DNA from: Albugo candida
Taxonomy: Eukaryota > Oomycota > Peronosporomycetes > Albuginales > Albuginaceae
DNA: 64,000 bases
Assembly (NCBI GenBank): GCA_905220665.1
Contig: CAJNAR010000008.1
Span: 248,001-312,000 of the forward strand
Direction: 5' to 3'
The notes below the pieces were generated by a model, which had not been told where the DNA came from, did no database searches, and saw nothing but the letters and a program-made list of their open reading frames with translations. Shown one piece after another: positions 21,969 to 32,397 of the stretch (within the stretch, counting starts at the first letter, position 1; each line of letters starts with the position of its first letter). Both the position numbers and the translations under genes were made by a program.

Positions 21969-22729
21969 CTCGCCGCTGGAAAAAGATGTGTCATCGTAAT
22001 AAAGTGAGAGACAGCAGATGTAACCATGGGTTGGGTGTATAATTTTAATTCCTGATGACTGGTACACGTTGTGAGGTTATACGAGTGATTAAAACCCGTG
22101 TGTGTAATTCTTTCTCAATAGAAAATTATCCTTTTGAATTGTATAGTAATGATTCTGTTTGGTTTCAGAGTGAATGTCACGTAAAGTTGTGAATTTTATA
22201 TCAAGCAGGTGGGTACCCCCGTCTGATGTGACTCAAAGTGTAGTCTTTTACGAATGTTACGTAACCTGTGGGTACTGAGCGTATGCTTTACATTATACTA
22301 TAATGAAAAAGAGACAAGGGTAGCTAGCTCGACTCTTGTTGATATACCTTTTACCTTTTACTTCGCCATCTGTGCACTGGACATTCCCACAAGTCGTTAG
22401 ATCAGATGACGCACTGTTGTCAATTCAATACAATTACAACACGATCGTCCCAGGTGATTCATACCCCTTCTAATAAATTACAAGCGGATTATATCACAAG
22501 CCTACCAAAGTTTGAAACCGTCTTCGATGAGATTACACACGTAGCACCAGCCCGAATGGGAAATACACTGACTCTAACCCCCATCCCTACAGATGTGCGG
22601 TATACGATTTGAAGGTGTGGGGAGTCTTGTATTGTAGAGACAGCAACTTTTCACTCCACTGCAGTTATCGATTTCTTTCGTATCGTGCATAGCGCATTGC
22701 ACGCCTTACAACAAACTCCAAGTTTATAA
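21969..22729. other. Intergenic, no gene seen
   Basis: About 760 AT-rich bp between two plus-strand genes. It holds PIG-A 3' flanking sequence and the promoter of the 135-aa gene. No supportable coding sequence, repeat or RNA gene. Confidence 0.4.
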
Positions 22730-23137
22730 ATGGGTCGAACGCGTACGAAAAGCGTTGTGTCTGCTGTGGAATACTTTTGTGATGAACGATATGATGAGGA
22801 TTGCCAGAACGACGACTGGATTCAATGTGCAATTCCTGGTAATTTACACATGAAGACGAAGAGTGAAAAACCGATGGAATGGGAAGTAGCTTCTTCGACT
22901 ACTGAAATTAGCGACTGTGAATATGATGACGACGAGATGGATCATGTGACGACTAAATTTGATGCTTGTCGGCATTCTTTGGAGTCAAAACCAAATAGAA
23001 GACATATTACGTTTCAAGACCATGTGGATGTACTTATCATACCATCACTCTCTAATCTGAGCGAAGTGAAGAAGAAGCAGATGTGGTACTCAACAGCGGA
23101 ATTGAGCCAATTACGAATTGCAGCGGGTAGTGAATGA
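22730..23137 (+). CDS. Small acidic protein with RVxF-like and WYS motifs
   Basis: 135 residues in one exon, ATG start. The N-terminal 85 residues are acidic and polar. The C-terminal part contains RRHITFQDHVDVLIIPSLSN and then KKKQMWYSTAEL. RHITF fits the protein phosphatase 1 docking pattern [R/K]-x-[V/I]-x-[F/W]. The combination 'x-V/I-x-F...V-x-x-IP...WYS/T-x-x-E-L' recurs, as far as I recall, in many small uncharacterised stramenopile and alga proteins. It may be a PP1-regulatory or scaffolding protein, but this is inference only. No signal peptide or membrane segment. Confidence 0.65.
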   Translation: MGRTRTKSVVSAVEYFCDERYDEDCQNDDWIQCAIPGNLHMKTKSEKPMEWEVASSTTEISDCEYDDDEMDHVTTKFDACRHSLESKPNRRHITFQDHVDVLIIPSLSNLSEVKKKQMWYSTAELSQLRIAAGSE

Positions 23138-23693
23138 ACTACACGACGTCATCGCGGAATGTCATCGTATTTATTATCTGGTCACAAGGGGCAATCGCAC
23201 TTAGCACGACATCGCATTGCTCAAGATCAGCGAGTCATGTCCATTGAATGTGCACTTGATCTATACAGTACGTGCTTGTATCATGTGTATCATGCTCTTT
23301 CTGTTAGTGTGTTAGAGATGGTATTAGATAACTGATCATGTTAATAGAATAAACAGTCCAATTGTGCTTCGATGTAAGGCCATCGGATTGAACTATGAAA
23401 TGTATATCAGATTTGCCGAGCGAGAACTTGAACTCTTGCATAATCTCGAAATAAATAAAAAGTGGGAGGGAGAATGGAAAAAAAAATCAGTTCGCAACCT
23501 TCAGGATGCGTGAAACTAGCCACTACCGACTATAAAAGTTGGAAAAAAGGGCAGCGTCTGCTTGTCTGATATACAATGTTGCTACTATTTATGCTTGATA
23601 TATATCATTGGAACTTTTGTATGGAACCGACAAAAAGATATTGAATTGTTGAGGTGCAAGCTTAAGTCAAGCACATTGACGTATTGATTCAGG
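23138..23693. other. Intergenic upstream of the aldehyde dehydrogenase
   Basis: About 555 bp with no convincing gene. The last 120 bp could hide a 5' exon. An ATG at 23576 opens a short hydrophobic frame before a GTATGG donor-like site, and TTGATTCAG precedes the chosen start. The peptide is not presequence-like, so no exon is called. Confidence 0.35.
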
Positions 23694-25338
23694 ATGCAAC
23701 AGAATGTACCCCATATCGATAATTTAATTGGCGCCCAATTCGTTGCTCCACAAACGTCTCGATATATCGATGTAACCTCTCCGATAGACGACCGTGTGAT
23801 AGCGAAATGCGGTGTTTCATCGGCGGAAGACGTCGATATCGCCGTTGAAACTGCTTGCTCTTCTTTCCGTGAATGGAAATGCCTCACTGTGAAAGCCCGC
23901 GTTAGTATTCTTCACAGATTTCACGCCTTAATGAACGAGCATGCGGGTACGGGGTACACTTGAGGGTATACGTGCCATGTAATCTCTCGGATTATATTAG
24001 AGGAATTAGCGGATCTCATTGTAATGGAAAGCGGGAAAAACAAAGTGGAAGCACTCGCCAGTGTTCATAAAGGGATCGAGACGATCGAATATGCATGCAG
24101 TCTTCCGCAATTAATTCAAGGAAAGACACTTCAAGTTTCTCGTGGTATAACCTGTTACGAGATACGTGAACCAATCGGAGTTGTAGTTAGTATCGTACCC
24201 TTCAACTTTCCGATTATGGTACCAATGTGGACGATTCCGATCGCTTTGGCTGTTGGTAATTGCGTGATATTGAAGCCTAGTGAGAAGGTAGACTACTCTT
24301 ACTCCATCTACGTCAAATCGTTACATGCTCTGTAAGGTTCCAATGACAATGCATCGGACTGCTCAATTGCTCATACAAGCGGGTGTAACTCACGGCGCTT
24401 TCCAGGTTCGATAGCTTGGTTACTTGATAAACAAGGTTACAATCTCGATGCAGATCATAAACGGGAAAGAAGAAGCGGTTACGAGCTTATGCGATCATCC
24501 TAAAGTTGCCGCGGTTACATTTGTTGGGTCGAGTCGAATTGCTCAGATGATTTCTCGTCGATGTCGCGCGATTGATAAACGCGTGTTGGCACTTGGCGGC
24601 GCCAAAAACCATCTCGTTGCTTATAGTGATGCACGACCGGAAACGACTTCTCGGGACATTGCTGCGTCTTTCGCAGGTTGTGCGGGTCAGAGATGTATGG
24701 CTGCTTCTGTTTTGATAATTGTGAGGGGCAACACCGACGGGCTTTTGAAATCGGTGATTGCGGTCAGTAAGGAATTAACGCGTGGCGTTGAAGCGGGTCA
24801 AGTGGGTCCACTTATTGATGCGGCTGCGAAGGCCCGTGTGTTACGTTATATTAACGAGGCAGAATCAAATGGTGCGATTGTATTGGTTGATGGGCGAAAT
24901 TGGGCAAAAGAATCAAAAGGAAATTGGGTCGGGCCGACGGTGTTGTTGCATAAAAAGTCAGACGACCCGGCTATGAGAGAAGAGATATTTGGACCCGTTT
25001 TATCCGTGATTCAGGTTGATACGAAGGAGGAAGCCTTGGACATTGAGAACAGTAGCGAGTATGGGAATGCTGCATGTATTTACACCACCTCGGGCGAGAT
25101 AGCTGAATATTTTCAGACCCGTTTCCGAGCGGGTATGATTGGTGTGAATGTCGGTATACCCGTTCCCCGGGAACCGTTTAGCTTTGGCGGGTTGTACGGA
25201 ACTAAGAGTAAGTACGGTGATGTGGATATCACGGGAGATGGCTGTGTAGAGTTCTTCTCCAATCGCCGTAAAGTAACGACCAAGTGGGGCCACACCGGCG
25301 AACTTGCCGATAAAGCGAACTTTACGGGTCAAATGTAG
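23694..25338 (+). CDS. Methylmalonate-semialdehyde dehydrogenase (CoA-acylating)
   Basis: Four exons: 23694-23946, 24001-24287, 24337-24405 and 24454-25338. Introns are 54, 49 and 48 bp, all GT-AG, and the model gives 497 residues in frame. Splicing restores NEHAEELADLIVMESGKN, KPSEKVPMTMHRTAQ and GAFQIINGKEEAV. The catalytic cysteine (about 284) lies in GCAGQRCMAAS, preceded by GGAKNHLVA. VPFNFPIMVPMW and the IPVPREPFSFGG region are diagnostic of the methylmalonate-semialdehyde branch (ALDH6). It oxidises (methyl)malonate semialdehyde to propionyl- or acetyl-CoA in valine and pyrimidine catabolism, normally in mitochondria. The predicted N-terminus (MQQNVPHIDNLIG) starts at the mature domain with no presequence. 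Confidence 0.93.
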
Positions 25339-25350
25339 TTTCACACGTCG

Positions 25351-25380
25351 TTCTCATTTAGTCCTGTTTTTCCCATTTCA
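25351..25380 (+). promoter_or_regulatory. Candidate oomycete initiator/FPR core promoter
   Basis: In the 105-bp gap between the dehydrogenase stop and the kinase ATG, TTCTCATTTAG is followed by a T-rich stretch (TTTTTCCC). This resembles the oomycete Inr (TCATTY-like) plus flanking promoter region. It sits 60-90 bp before the ATG, a usual distance. The match is loose. Confidence 0.3.
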
Positions 25381-25443
25381 TAGTTTCAGTTTGTCCCGCC
25401 TTTTTTCATGTCCAGAACACAGTACTAGGCTCCGCCTGTCGTA

Positions 25444-27501
25444 ATGCAAACTACTATAGAGTCAAAAATGGAAGCACTCCTTCATCGAATCGTTCAAGAT
25501 GAACAACAAAAGCTGCAACAACTCGGTTTTATTGAAACATACATTCCTAGTCCGGAATCGAGAGCACGCTGCAACATCTTCCTAAGTGCGAATTGGCATA
25601 TTTGCGATCGTTTATTAATTGTCATTGCAAGTGGAAATGGTATACAACCTGGAATTTGGAGCCGTTCGTTAGTGTTAGAGTCCTCCGAAACAGCCAACCA
25701 GTATCGTTCTGGCTCCATGCTTCCGTATGTTCACACCGCGCTCTATAAAGGTTATGGCGTTATTATCACAAACCCGAGCACAAATATGATGACTGTTGAT
25801 AACGAGAAATTACCGATTCCGGGCTCAAGTACACCTGAAATGCATGTTCGATTCATATGGATGACATTTGGTGTGCGAGCTGCATGCTCACAAGTGTATA
25901 TTGCAGCGTATAGTCGGGGCGGAGAATTGGCCAAGCATTTGATGGAAACACAAGCTTCCTTGCGGACACGATTAGCAGCAATTGCATTTATCGAATCAAG
26001 TCATCGCACCTCCAGTCATGATTCGAATGAAGTACGTGAATTGCTTGGAACTCGAGCTATTAATTGGCAACGGTCCAAAGAAGCCGCAGGATCACAACTA
26101 CCCGATAATGCGAACCTAGGGTGCTTAAGTTTGTCAGCAGGTCAACCGCAAGGAGTAGCGGATCAAAAGCGATCCAATACCGCGTGGACTATAGCGGCGA
26201 GTATGGAGACTGTATTTGACTTTTTCAATAGTGCGTGCACACCCATTCCCAATGAATTGCAGCAAGTGGAAAATTTATCTCTTCTTTCCAAGTCAATGTA
26301 TCAGAGTGTGATTAGTGAGCATCAGGAAGATGCAGAGATGGTCTTGCATGAGGAAGAGCAGGATATGACGAATGGAAGCATGGAACGCCGTTCTACGCGA
26401 AGTATGGTGGTGTCTACATCGATGAGTGTTACAGATTTCGATCTGTTATCGGTAGTGGGAAAAGGAGCATATGGAAAAGTATTTCTGGTGCAGAAAAAGA
26501 GCGGAAGGAATGCGAATCGCGTCTACGCCATGAAAGTGCTCCGAAAACAGGACGTCTTCAAAAAAGATCAGGTGGAACACACCAAATCAGAGCAGCGGAT
26601 CCTGAAAACGATTGAACATCCTTTTATTATTCGACTGCGTTATGCCTTTCAGAATGATTATAAATTATATCTTGTGATGGATTACTATAGTGGTGGATCA
26701 CTGTACATTCATTTACGGAAATGTAAGCGCTTCACAGAAGCACGCGCGAGATTTTATGCGGCGGAATTACTGTTAGCATTGGCTCATTTGCATCAGATGA
26801 AGGTCATGTATCGGGATCTCAAACTAGAGAACATTTTAATGGACAGTGAGGGTCACGTTGTTATAACGGATTTTGGCTTATCGAAAGAAGATGACGAAGG
26901 CTCCACATTTGTTGGAACCCCCGAATATTTGGCACCAGAATTGCTCTCATCACAGCGATCAGCCACGTCATATGGGAAGACCGTCGACTGGTGGAGTTTT
27001 GGAGTTTTGATTTATGAAATGATACAAGGTCAAACGCCATTTTATGCGAAAAATCGACGGGAATTGTTTCAGAATATCTTGACAAAGTCGCCGCAATTCT
27101 CGCCAGAATTATTCTCGAATACGGCGGTTCATTTACTAACACGGATCCTCGTGAAGAAACCGGAGGACCGGTTAGGCTGTGGAGTTGACGGTCCTATCGA
27201 AATACAGTCTCATCCGTGGTTTCATGGAATCGATTGGGACGCTTTGAAGGCTCGTCGTGTTGAACCGCCGTATCGACCAACTTCATCTGGGTTTGCAGGT
27301 AGTACGAAGGATCTACTTCAATTCGTACCGGATACATTCAAGCAACAAGAGGTGGTCGATTCACCCGTATGTGGTGTTTTGACATCATCTCGAGCGTCGA
27401 ATCCAATGCACTTCGAGGACTTTAGTTATATGGGAAGTGATGTGATGGGTTCAAGACGCACGTCCATCTTCCGTGAAAGTGATCTTCGAATGAGCAATTG
27501 A
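25444..27501 (+). CDS. Arb2-domain / AGC Ser-Thr kinase fusion
   Basis: One uninterrupted 685-codon frame joins two domains. Residues about 5-220 resemble the Arb2/FAM172 alpha/beta-hydrolase-like fold: NIFLSANWHICDRLLIVIASG, QPGIWSRSL, SGSMLPYVHTALYKGYGVII, NPSTN and YIAAYSRGG. Residues about 330-600 are an AGC-group kinase: GKGAYGKVF loop, YAMKVL lysine, YRDLKLENIL catalytic loop (about 454), DFGLSKE (about 475) and STFVGTPEYLAPE T-loop (about 486). A C-terminal extension holds FEDFSY (about 657-662), the FxxF[S/T]Y hydrophobic motif that activates AGC kinases. YRD replaces HRD, a substitution common in AGC kinases. The kinase should be active. The Arb2 part may bind a ligand or partner, since a full hydrolase triad is not evident. 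The frame crosses the junction without a stop or splice site. Confidence 0.88.
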   Translation: MQTTIESKMEALLHRIVQDEQQKLQQLGFIETYIPSPESRARCNIFLSANWHICDRLLIVIASGNGIQPGIWSRSLVLESSETANQYRSGSMLPYVHTALYKGYGVIITNPSTNMMTVDNEKLPIPGSSTPEMHVRFIWMTFGVRAACSQVYIAAYSRGGELAKHLMETQASLRTRLAAIAFIESSHRTSSHDSNEVRELLGTRAINWQRSKEAAGSQLPDNANLGCLSLSAGQPQGVADQKRSNTAWTIAASMETVFDFFNSACTPIPNELQQVENLSLLSKSMYQSVISEHQEDAEMVLHEEEQDMTNGSMERRSTRSMVVSTSMSVTDFDLLSVVGKGAYGKVFLVQKKSGRNANRVYAMKVLRKQDVFKKDQVEHTKSEQRILKTIEHPFIIRLRYAFQNDYKLYLVMDYYSGGSLYIHLRKCKRFTEARARFYAAELLLALAHLHQMKVMYRDLKLENILMDSEGHVVITDFGLSKEDDEGSTFVGTPEYLAPELLSSQRSATSYGKTVDWWSFGVLIYEMIQGQTPFYAKNRRELFQNILTKSPQFSPELFSNTAVHLLTRILVKKPEDRLGCGVDGPIEIQSHPWFHGIDWDALKARRVEPPYRPTSSGFAGSTKDLLQFVPDTFKQQEVVDSPVCGVLTSSRASNPMHFEDFSYMGSDVMGSRRTSIFRESDLRMSN

Positions 27502-27673
27502 CCTTTTTATGTGTAAAGAAAATGTATAGTTCTCGATGTATAGTTTGCGTATCTGACTCAGTCATCGGATCAGATCAAATTCGGTTCTATATTCTAACAA
27601 CATCAAATCAAAAAACAGAGCGATCACTTGCTAATAGAGAGGATCAGAAAAATATCACCACAGTTTGGCTTCG

Positions 27674-29089
27674 ATGATTCTGGAACTGAATGGACTTCAG
27701 GTATGCTTTCAACTTGTGGTTATAATAAGTGTTTGAGAGAGGTGCACTACAGGGCGTTCAGCTGGTTATACTTTTAATGGCCATGGTGACATTTTGGTTG
27801 CGCCGTCAGCTTAAATATATTTACGCAGTTTTACACGGCGAAATACCGTCTGTGTACTATACTACAACAGCTACTAATAAAGCGATACTTTCGAAATGCC
27901 CGCAACTATGTAAGTATGCACACCATTTGGGTAATTAATTTCTCATTCCGGTTCAAGTGGGTAAGGAAAAATACTTTCCGCTATGGTACGCGTGGAATGG
28001 GTACGTTTTATCTCTACACTCGTAAACGTAACCGAGCGTATCCTGTAAACACTGCGTACCGGTTTCTGTAGACATCTGCAGACGTTACTTATGAACATAC
28101 GAGAGCGCTTACCACCGACACAATACTTTCGTCAATGGATAGATCTCGACGATGGAGGGCAAGTGTCTTTGGATTGGGCTGTTCCTGGCCTCAAAGACCC
28201 AAAATCAAGCTGGAAAGATGTCGTTGATTTCACGAAACCGATTATGTTTGTGTTACCGGGTCTTTCTAGCGGGAGTCACGACCAATATGTGCTAAAACTT
28301 GTTAACAGTATGTTACAGTTAAACTGGCAATGCGTCGTTTACAACGCACGCGGTTGTGGACGCACACCACTTAAGACCGCAGAATTATTTTGTATGGCCA
28401 AAACCGATGATATTCGAGAAGCCGTTAAAAAGATCGAGTCTTTTTTCGATTTGAAAAATTCCTCACAGAAATTTGTGGCGTGTGGCTTTTCGATGGGATC
28501 GAATCTACTGGTAAAGTATCTCGGGGAAGAACAAGAAAAGACTTCATTCCATGGAGCTATCTCCATTGGGAATCCGTATGATCTCGTCAAGTGTACACGT
28601 CATTTCAAAAGCACTTGGTGGTATCGACACACGTATGACCGCGTACTAACCTCCAATTTGAAACGGCTTCTTTTTCACAGAAACGATGGTCTTCAAATAC
28701 TCGCTAGCAACCCGCGCATCGATTTGATAGCATTACAAAAAGCGACAACTTTGATGGAATTTGACGAGCAACTGACTGTAATTGTGTACAATTACGCTAA
28801 TGTGGGCGCATATCATGAGGATGGTTCTTGTGTTCGTGTGATGGACAAGGTCAAAATCCCATTATTGTGTGTCAGCGCAAAAGACGATCCGATTTGCATT
28901 GCAGAAGCAATTCCGTATGATATGGTCGAACGCAACCCGAATGTGATACTGGCAACGACTAACTTAGGTGGGCATCTCGCTTTCTTGGAGAGTCCCCGCG
29001 ATTCTTGGCGACACCCGAGAAAAGCGAGGACGTGTTGGAGCGTTAGAGTTGCAAGCGAATTTGCAGAGAGCATTCGGAACCGATGTTAA
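27674..29089 (+). CDS. ABHD1/3-type alpha/beta hydrolase, membrane-anchored
   Basis: Four exons: 27674-27700, 27753-27909, 27958-28000 and 28072-29089. Introns of 52, 48 and 71 bp are GT-AG, and the total is 414 codons plus stop. Splicing restores the family signature PSVYYTTTATNKAILSKCPQ, YFPLWYAWNGHLQTLL and DDGGQVSLDW. A hydrophobic segment (GVQLVILLMAMVTFW) near residue 10-25 should anchor the protein. Catalytic features are GFSMGS with Ser about 216, SAKDDPI (Asp) and GGHLAF (His). Family members act on phospholipids or other acyl esters at membranes. The 27-bp first exon is the least certain. A start at ATG 27777 (MAMVTFW) is the alternative and would lose part of the anchor. Confidence 0.87.
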
Positions 29090-29751
29090 CAGATGCTTTG
29101 GGCAATATGATTGGGTAAAATAGTGATCGTAAAAATTGTCATGTAAAGACTCAATCAAACTTCAGAAGAGGTTGGTGTATTGTCCCTATTGGCTTTTGCG
29201 TGTCGCATAAAGTTTGTCTTTCTTTTTGTATGGTTGGCTCAGGAATGTAGCACAATCGAGTGAATGACACTCTTTTTTAAGTTCAGTCTGAGTCAAATTG
29301 TCGCATATCATCACCCTCTTCGATCGACTTCCATGGTCACAATCAAAATCTGCTGGCGAGTGTATTTTCAAATTAATCGCAATTGTAAGAGAGAAGATGT
29401 TGTCGTACGTGAATGATCTCATACATTTGGGAACTCTGTTTGCAACAAATACGCAACGACGGGAGCGTCTCAGTAACAAATTTAAACCTCATGAGTCGAA
29501 AGTGACGGCAGCCAGCAAACGCAGCTCCAAAACCTACTGAGCCTACCTCTCGCTCGCTCATCATCTTGTACTGCCTGGATTCAAACACATACAAATGAAT
29601 GCCAAGATCATAACCAGAATTTGATGTACAACATAACAAATATCACTTATTTTTAAACAGTCTTTTGTTTTTTATAAGCCTTCTATACACATACTCTACA
29701 AGCTTGCTGTATACTTGACAGTGCAAACTAGAAACGCATGTTGTTATGCGT
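29090..29751. other. Intergenic between convergent genes
   Basis: About 660 bp between the 3' ends of the hydrolase and the transporter. It contains only short frames of poor coding character. No repeat or RNA gene is seen. Confidence 0.4.
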
Positions 29752-31290
29752 TTACAACTCGTCCTGACGCTTGCGGTATATCCCAAATAGAAGACCGGGT
29801 ACAACAACAGCCACAAATCCGATAGCGCCAACCGGATCCATCAAAGTGGTTACAACCATGTAACTCATTGAAAGCATTGGCATGATACCGAGTATCCCAA
29901 TTACCCACGCGTCTCCAGGAACTTTAAACGGTCGGGTTACAAACGGCATCTTGTGACGCAATTTCATTGCAGTTATAACAATACCAATTCCCAAGAGCGC
30001 AGATAATGCGTTTGTCATCGGTAACAAGTTATCCAAATCAATAGCCAAAACGATGAGTACTGACACATAATGCACAAAGATAGCGATAAAGGACGAATCA
30101 AAGAAGAAATGGGACCGTTTTGAAAACATGGCGGGAATCAATTGATACTGCGCCATTCCGCTGATTTCGTACGCTCCACAAAAGAATTGCGACATGTAGA
30201 AAGCACAATTGGAAACAAACACCGAAAGAAAGATCAATGTGTGTAGAGAAGAACCCCCAATTGATGCTGCAGATGCAATGTACCCTCCATCCTCGAGGAG
30301 CGACCATGAAGCAATGTTACGGTTGAGTATAGTTGCAATAAAACATAACATGTATGTTGCAAATGTTGCCACAATATTATACATCAACGCACGGGGGTAT
30401 ACATATCCCGGATTCATAACGTGTCCAGCAAACATCGATGGACTGAGTAACCCGTCAAAATTCCAGAAAACGGCGTTGATATAGTCAACCCATTGCACAT
30501 CCGCAGGCCCGGTCACATGTCGGACCGTATCACTTGCATTGTTGGCGCGACGAATCTCAAAGAATTGACTCCCATGATCACCATCCACATCTGTGAGTGC
30601 CCATATGCAGTAGATAGAAGAGGGGATCACAGAACACGCAAAGAGTACCATACAAATACGTCCCAAATTCTTAGTCCCCAATAGTGAGGGAATAACCAGG
30701 ATCGTCGCAATTGTCGCTTTTATCAAAAACGATACAAATTTGGAAGTGATAGTAACCTCCAAAAACTCTGTCGCCATATCAAGAATTTCACCCGGAATGA
30801 ATGCGAGACAAAAAATCCTGCTAAATAATGCCCAATAAGCGATTTGTGACGCCCAAAAAGGACCGTAACCATTCAAAATCCACACAACGTAACCCGCGTC
30901 TTCGGGAAATGAGGTACAAAGTTCGGCTACGATCATAGCGTACGGTATCGTGCAAAAGGAAACGTATAATAATACACCAATGATAGCGAGTCCCGGTCCA
31001 GCGGCAAGGAACATATCCTCAGACTCAGCGGGACCTACGCAAGCTGTGAGATACATGATGGCTACAACTGGGCACACTCCTAAAACCCGATCCGTGCGGC
31101 TCTTGGTGTACAACCCGTACTCTTGCGTCGCTGCATCGGTTGCGCCCGGAAGCCATACAGGCGTATTATCATTGAAAATTGTCACTGAACTCTTTCCGAC
31201 ACTATCGCGAGTGATATACGCGGACTCATTGTGGTCTTGATACGATGCTCTATGATCTGATACGCTGTGAATCAGAATGATGCAACACAT
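29752..31290 (-). CDS. Amino-acid/polyamine transporter (APC superfamily)
   Basis: 512-residue single-exon membrane protein with about twelve hydrophobic segments after a 75-residue polar N-terminus. VLGVCPVVAIMYLTACVGPA is the first transmembrane segment with the unwound G-P motif of APC carriers. VAELCTSFPEDAGYVVWILN is TM3, highly similar in pattern to the plant/protist polyamine uptake (PUT/LAT) branch. VFWNFDGLLSPSMFAGHV is TM6, and RPFKVPGD lies near the end. It probably imports amino acids or polyamines across the plasma membrane, an obvious need for a biotroph. Starts at ATG 31290; no intron needed. Confidence 0.92.
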   Translation of the reverse strand: MCCIILIHSVSDHRASYQDHNESAYITRDSVGKSSVTIFNDNTPVWLPGATDAATQEYGLYTKSRTDRVLGVCPVVAIMYLTACVGPAESEDMFLAAGPGLAIIGVLLYVSFCTIPYAMIVAELCTSFPEDAGYVVWILNGYGPFWASQIAYWALFSRIFCLAFIPGEILDMATEFLEVTITSKFVSFLIKATIATILVIPSLLGTKNLGRICMVLFACSVIPSSIYCIWALTDVDGDHGSQFFEIRRANNASDTVRHVTGPADVQWVDYINAVFWNFDGLLSPSMFAGHVMNPGYVYPRALMYNIVATFATYMLCFIATILNRNIASWSLLEDGGYIASAASIGGSSLHTLIFLSVFVSNCAFYMSQFFCGAYEISGMAQYQLIPAMFSKRSHFFFDSSFIAIFVHYVSVLIVLAIDLDNLLPMTNALSALLGIGIVITAMKLRHKMPFVTRPFKVPGDAWVIGILGIMPMLSMSYMVVTTLMDPVGAIGFVAVVVPGLLFGIYRKRQDEL

Positions 31291-32397
31291 TATGTTTAGC
31301 GAAATTGGCTTCTCAAAATGATTACAACGTACTTATCTCTAAATATTGGCGTTGTAATTAGCTCATCGCAATGTGACTTGGTGGGACCGTCACTCATCGT
31401 TCAAGAGATTGAGGTGAGAAACTGATCGTTGCGTGTGAGATGCGGCTTGAGGGAAGAGAAGTGTATAGTAACAGGTACAATTACTGATGCGGGATTGCCA
31501 CAACGAGCATACCAGCCTTTTTCTGAATGGAAGAAAAAGGCAGCCATGCTGAAGAAAACAGGTTGGTCTTTCAGCTGGGAACCGAATCACTGCTATAATG
31601 GAAGACAGGGAGTTTGTATCGAAATGTGTAAACTATTGAATTTGTACCTTCGCGATTATCTAAACACACAGGTAACCCTCTGTTCTTTGATACGACATAC
31701 GTGCGCTTGGGTTTCGGGTTTTCATTCTTAACAATTAATCGCAATGCAAAGAAATGAGGCCTTTGTCTTACAAGGTGTTCTATGTCTCCGCGAACGATAG
31801 AGTTGAGTATAATGGTATAAGAAAACGTCGTTTGGAGACACAGGTAGGCAATCAATAATAAGTCGTTTTTCATAAGTTCTTTAAGGTATTGTACTTTTAT
31901 AACGTTTTGTTAGATACCGTTCAAGTACTGTTATTGAAAGGAAACCAAAGACTACGAACAACATTTGGCATTGAAATTTTATTGAGAGCAAAATACGGTA
32001 GTTTCCTGGAATCAATGATTGGACATAATAAATCGTAAGTCGATACGATAGCGTGGCAACATAAAATAAGGAGGTGAAGGTATCCGGTTCTCTGTGATAA
32101 TATCGAGGACGGATGAAGCATTCTCGATAAAAAAGCTAGCCATAATTTCAGCTATCAAAAGAAGCTTGATGAGGAATACAAGCTCTATTTCCGTTACATT
32201 GGTCGTACCAAATCTAGTAGAACAGATCCTGTGCGCCCCATATTGATGGGGATTACACCAATCTAGTGCCAGTACGCCGCATCTCGGCAAATTACGATAA
32301 ATAACAAAATTGTGACGTCTGTTCCACATACACAATTCGATAAAACTGCCTACAGCTTTGATTTGCACCAATCAAATAACGCACACCTCATAATTGC
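31291..32397. promoter_or_regulatory. Divergent intergenic region, transporter and TSR4
   Basis: 1.1 kb between divergent genes. A plus-strand frame at 31429-31731 encodes plausible protein (DAGLPQRAYQPFSEWKKK) and ends at a GTAACC donor-like site. No ATG or partner exon was found, so it is not called. Confidence 0.35.

Noticed and set aside
31429..31731. Plus-strand 100-codon frame with DAGLPQRAYQPFSEW
   Set aside because: Does not start with ATG and no partner exon could be joined, so it was kept only as a note in the intergenic entry.
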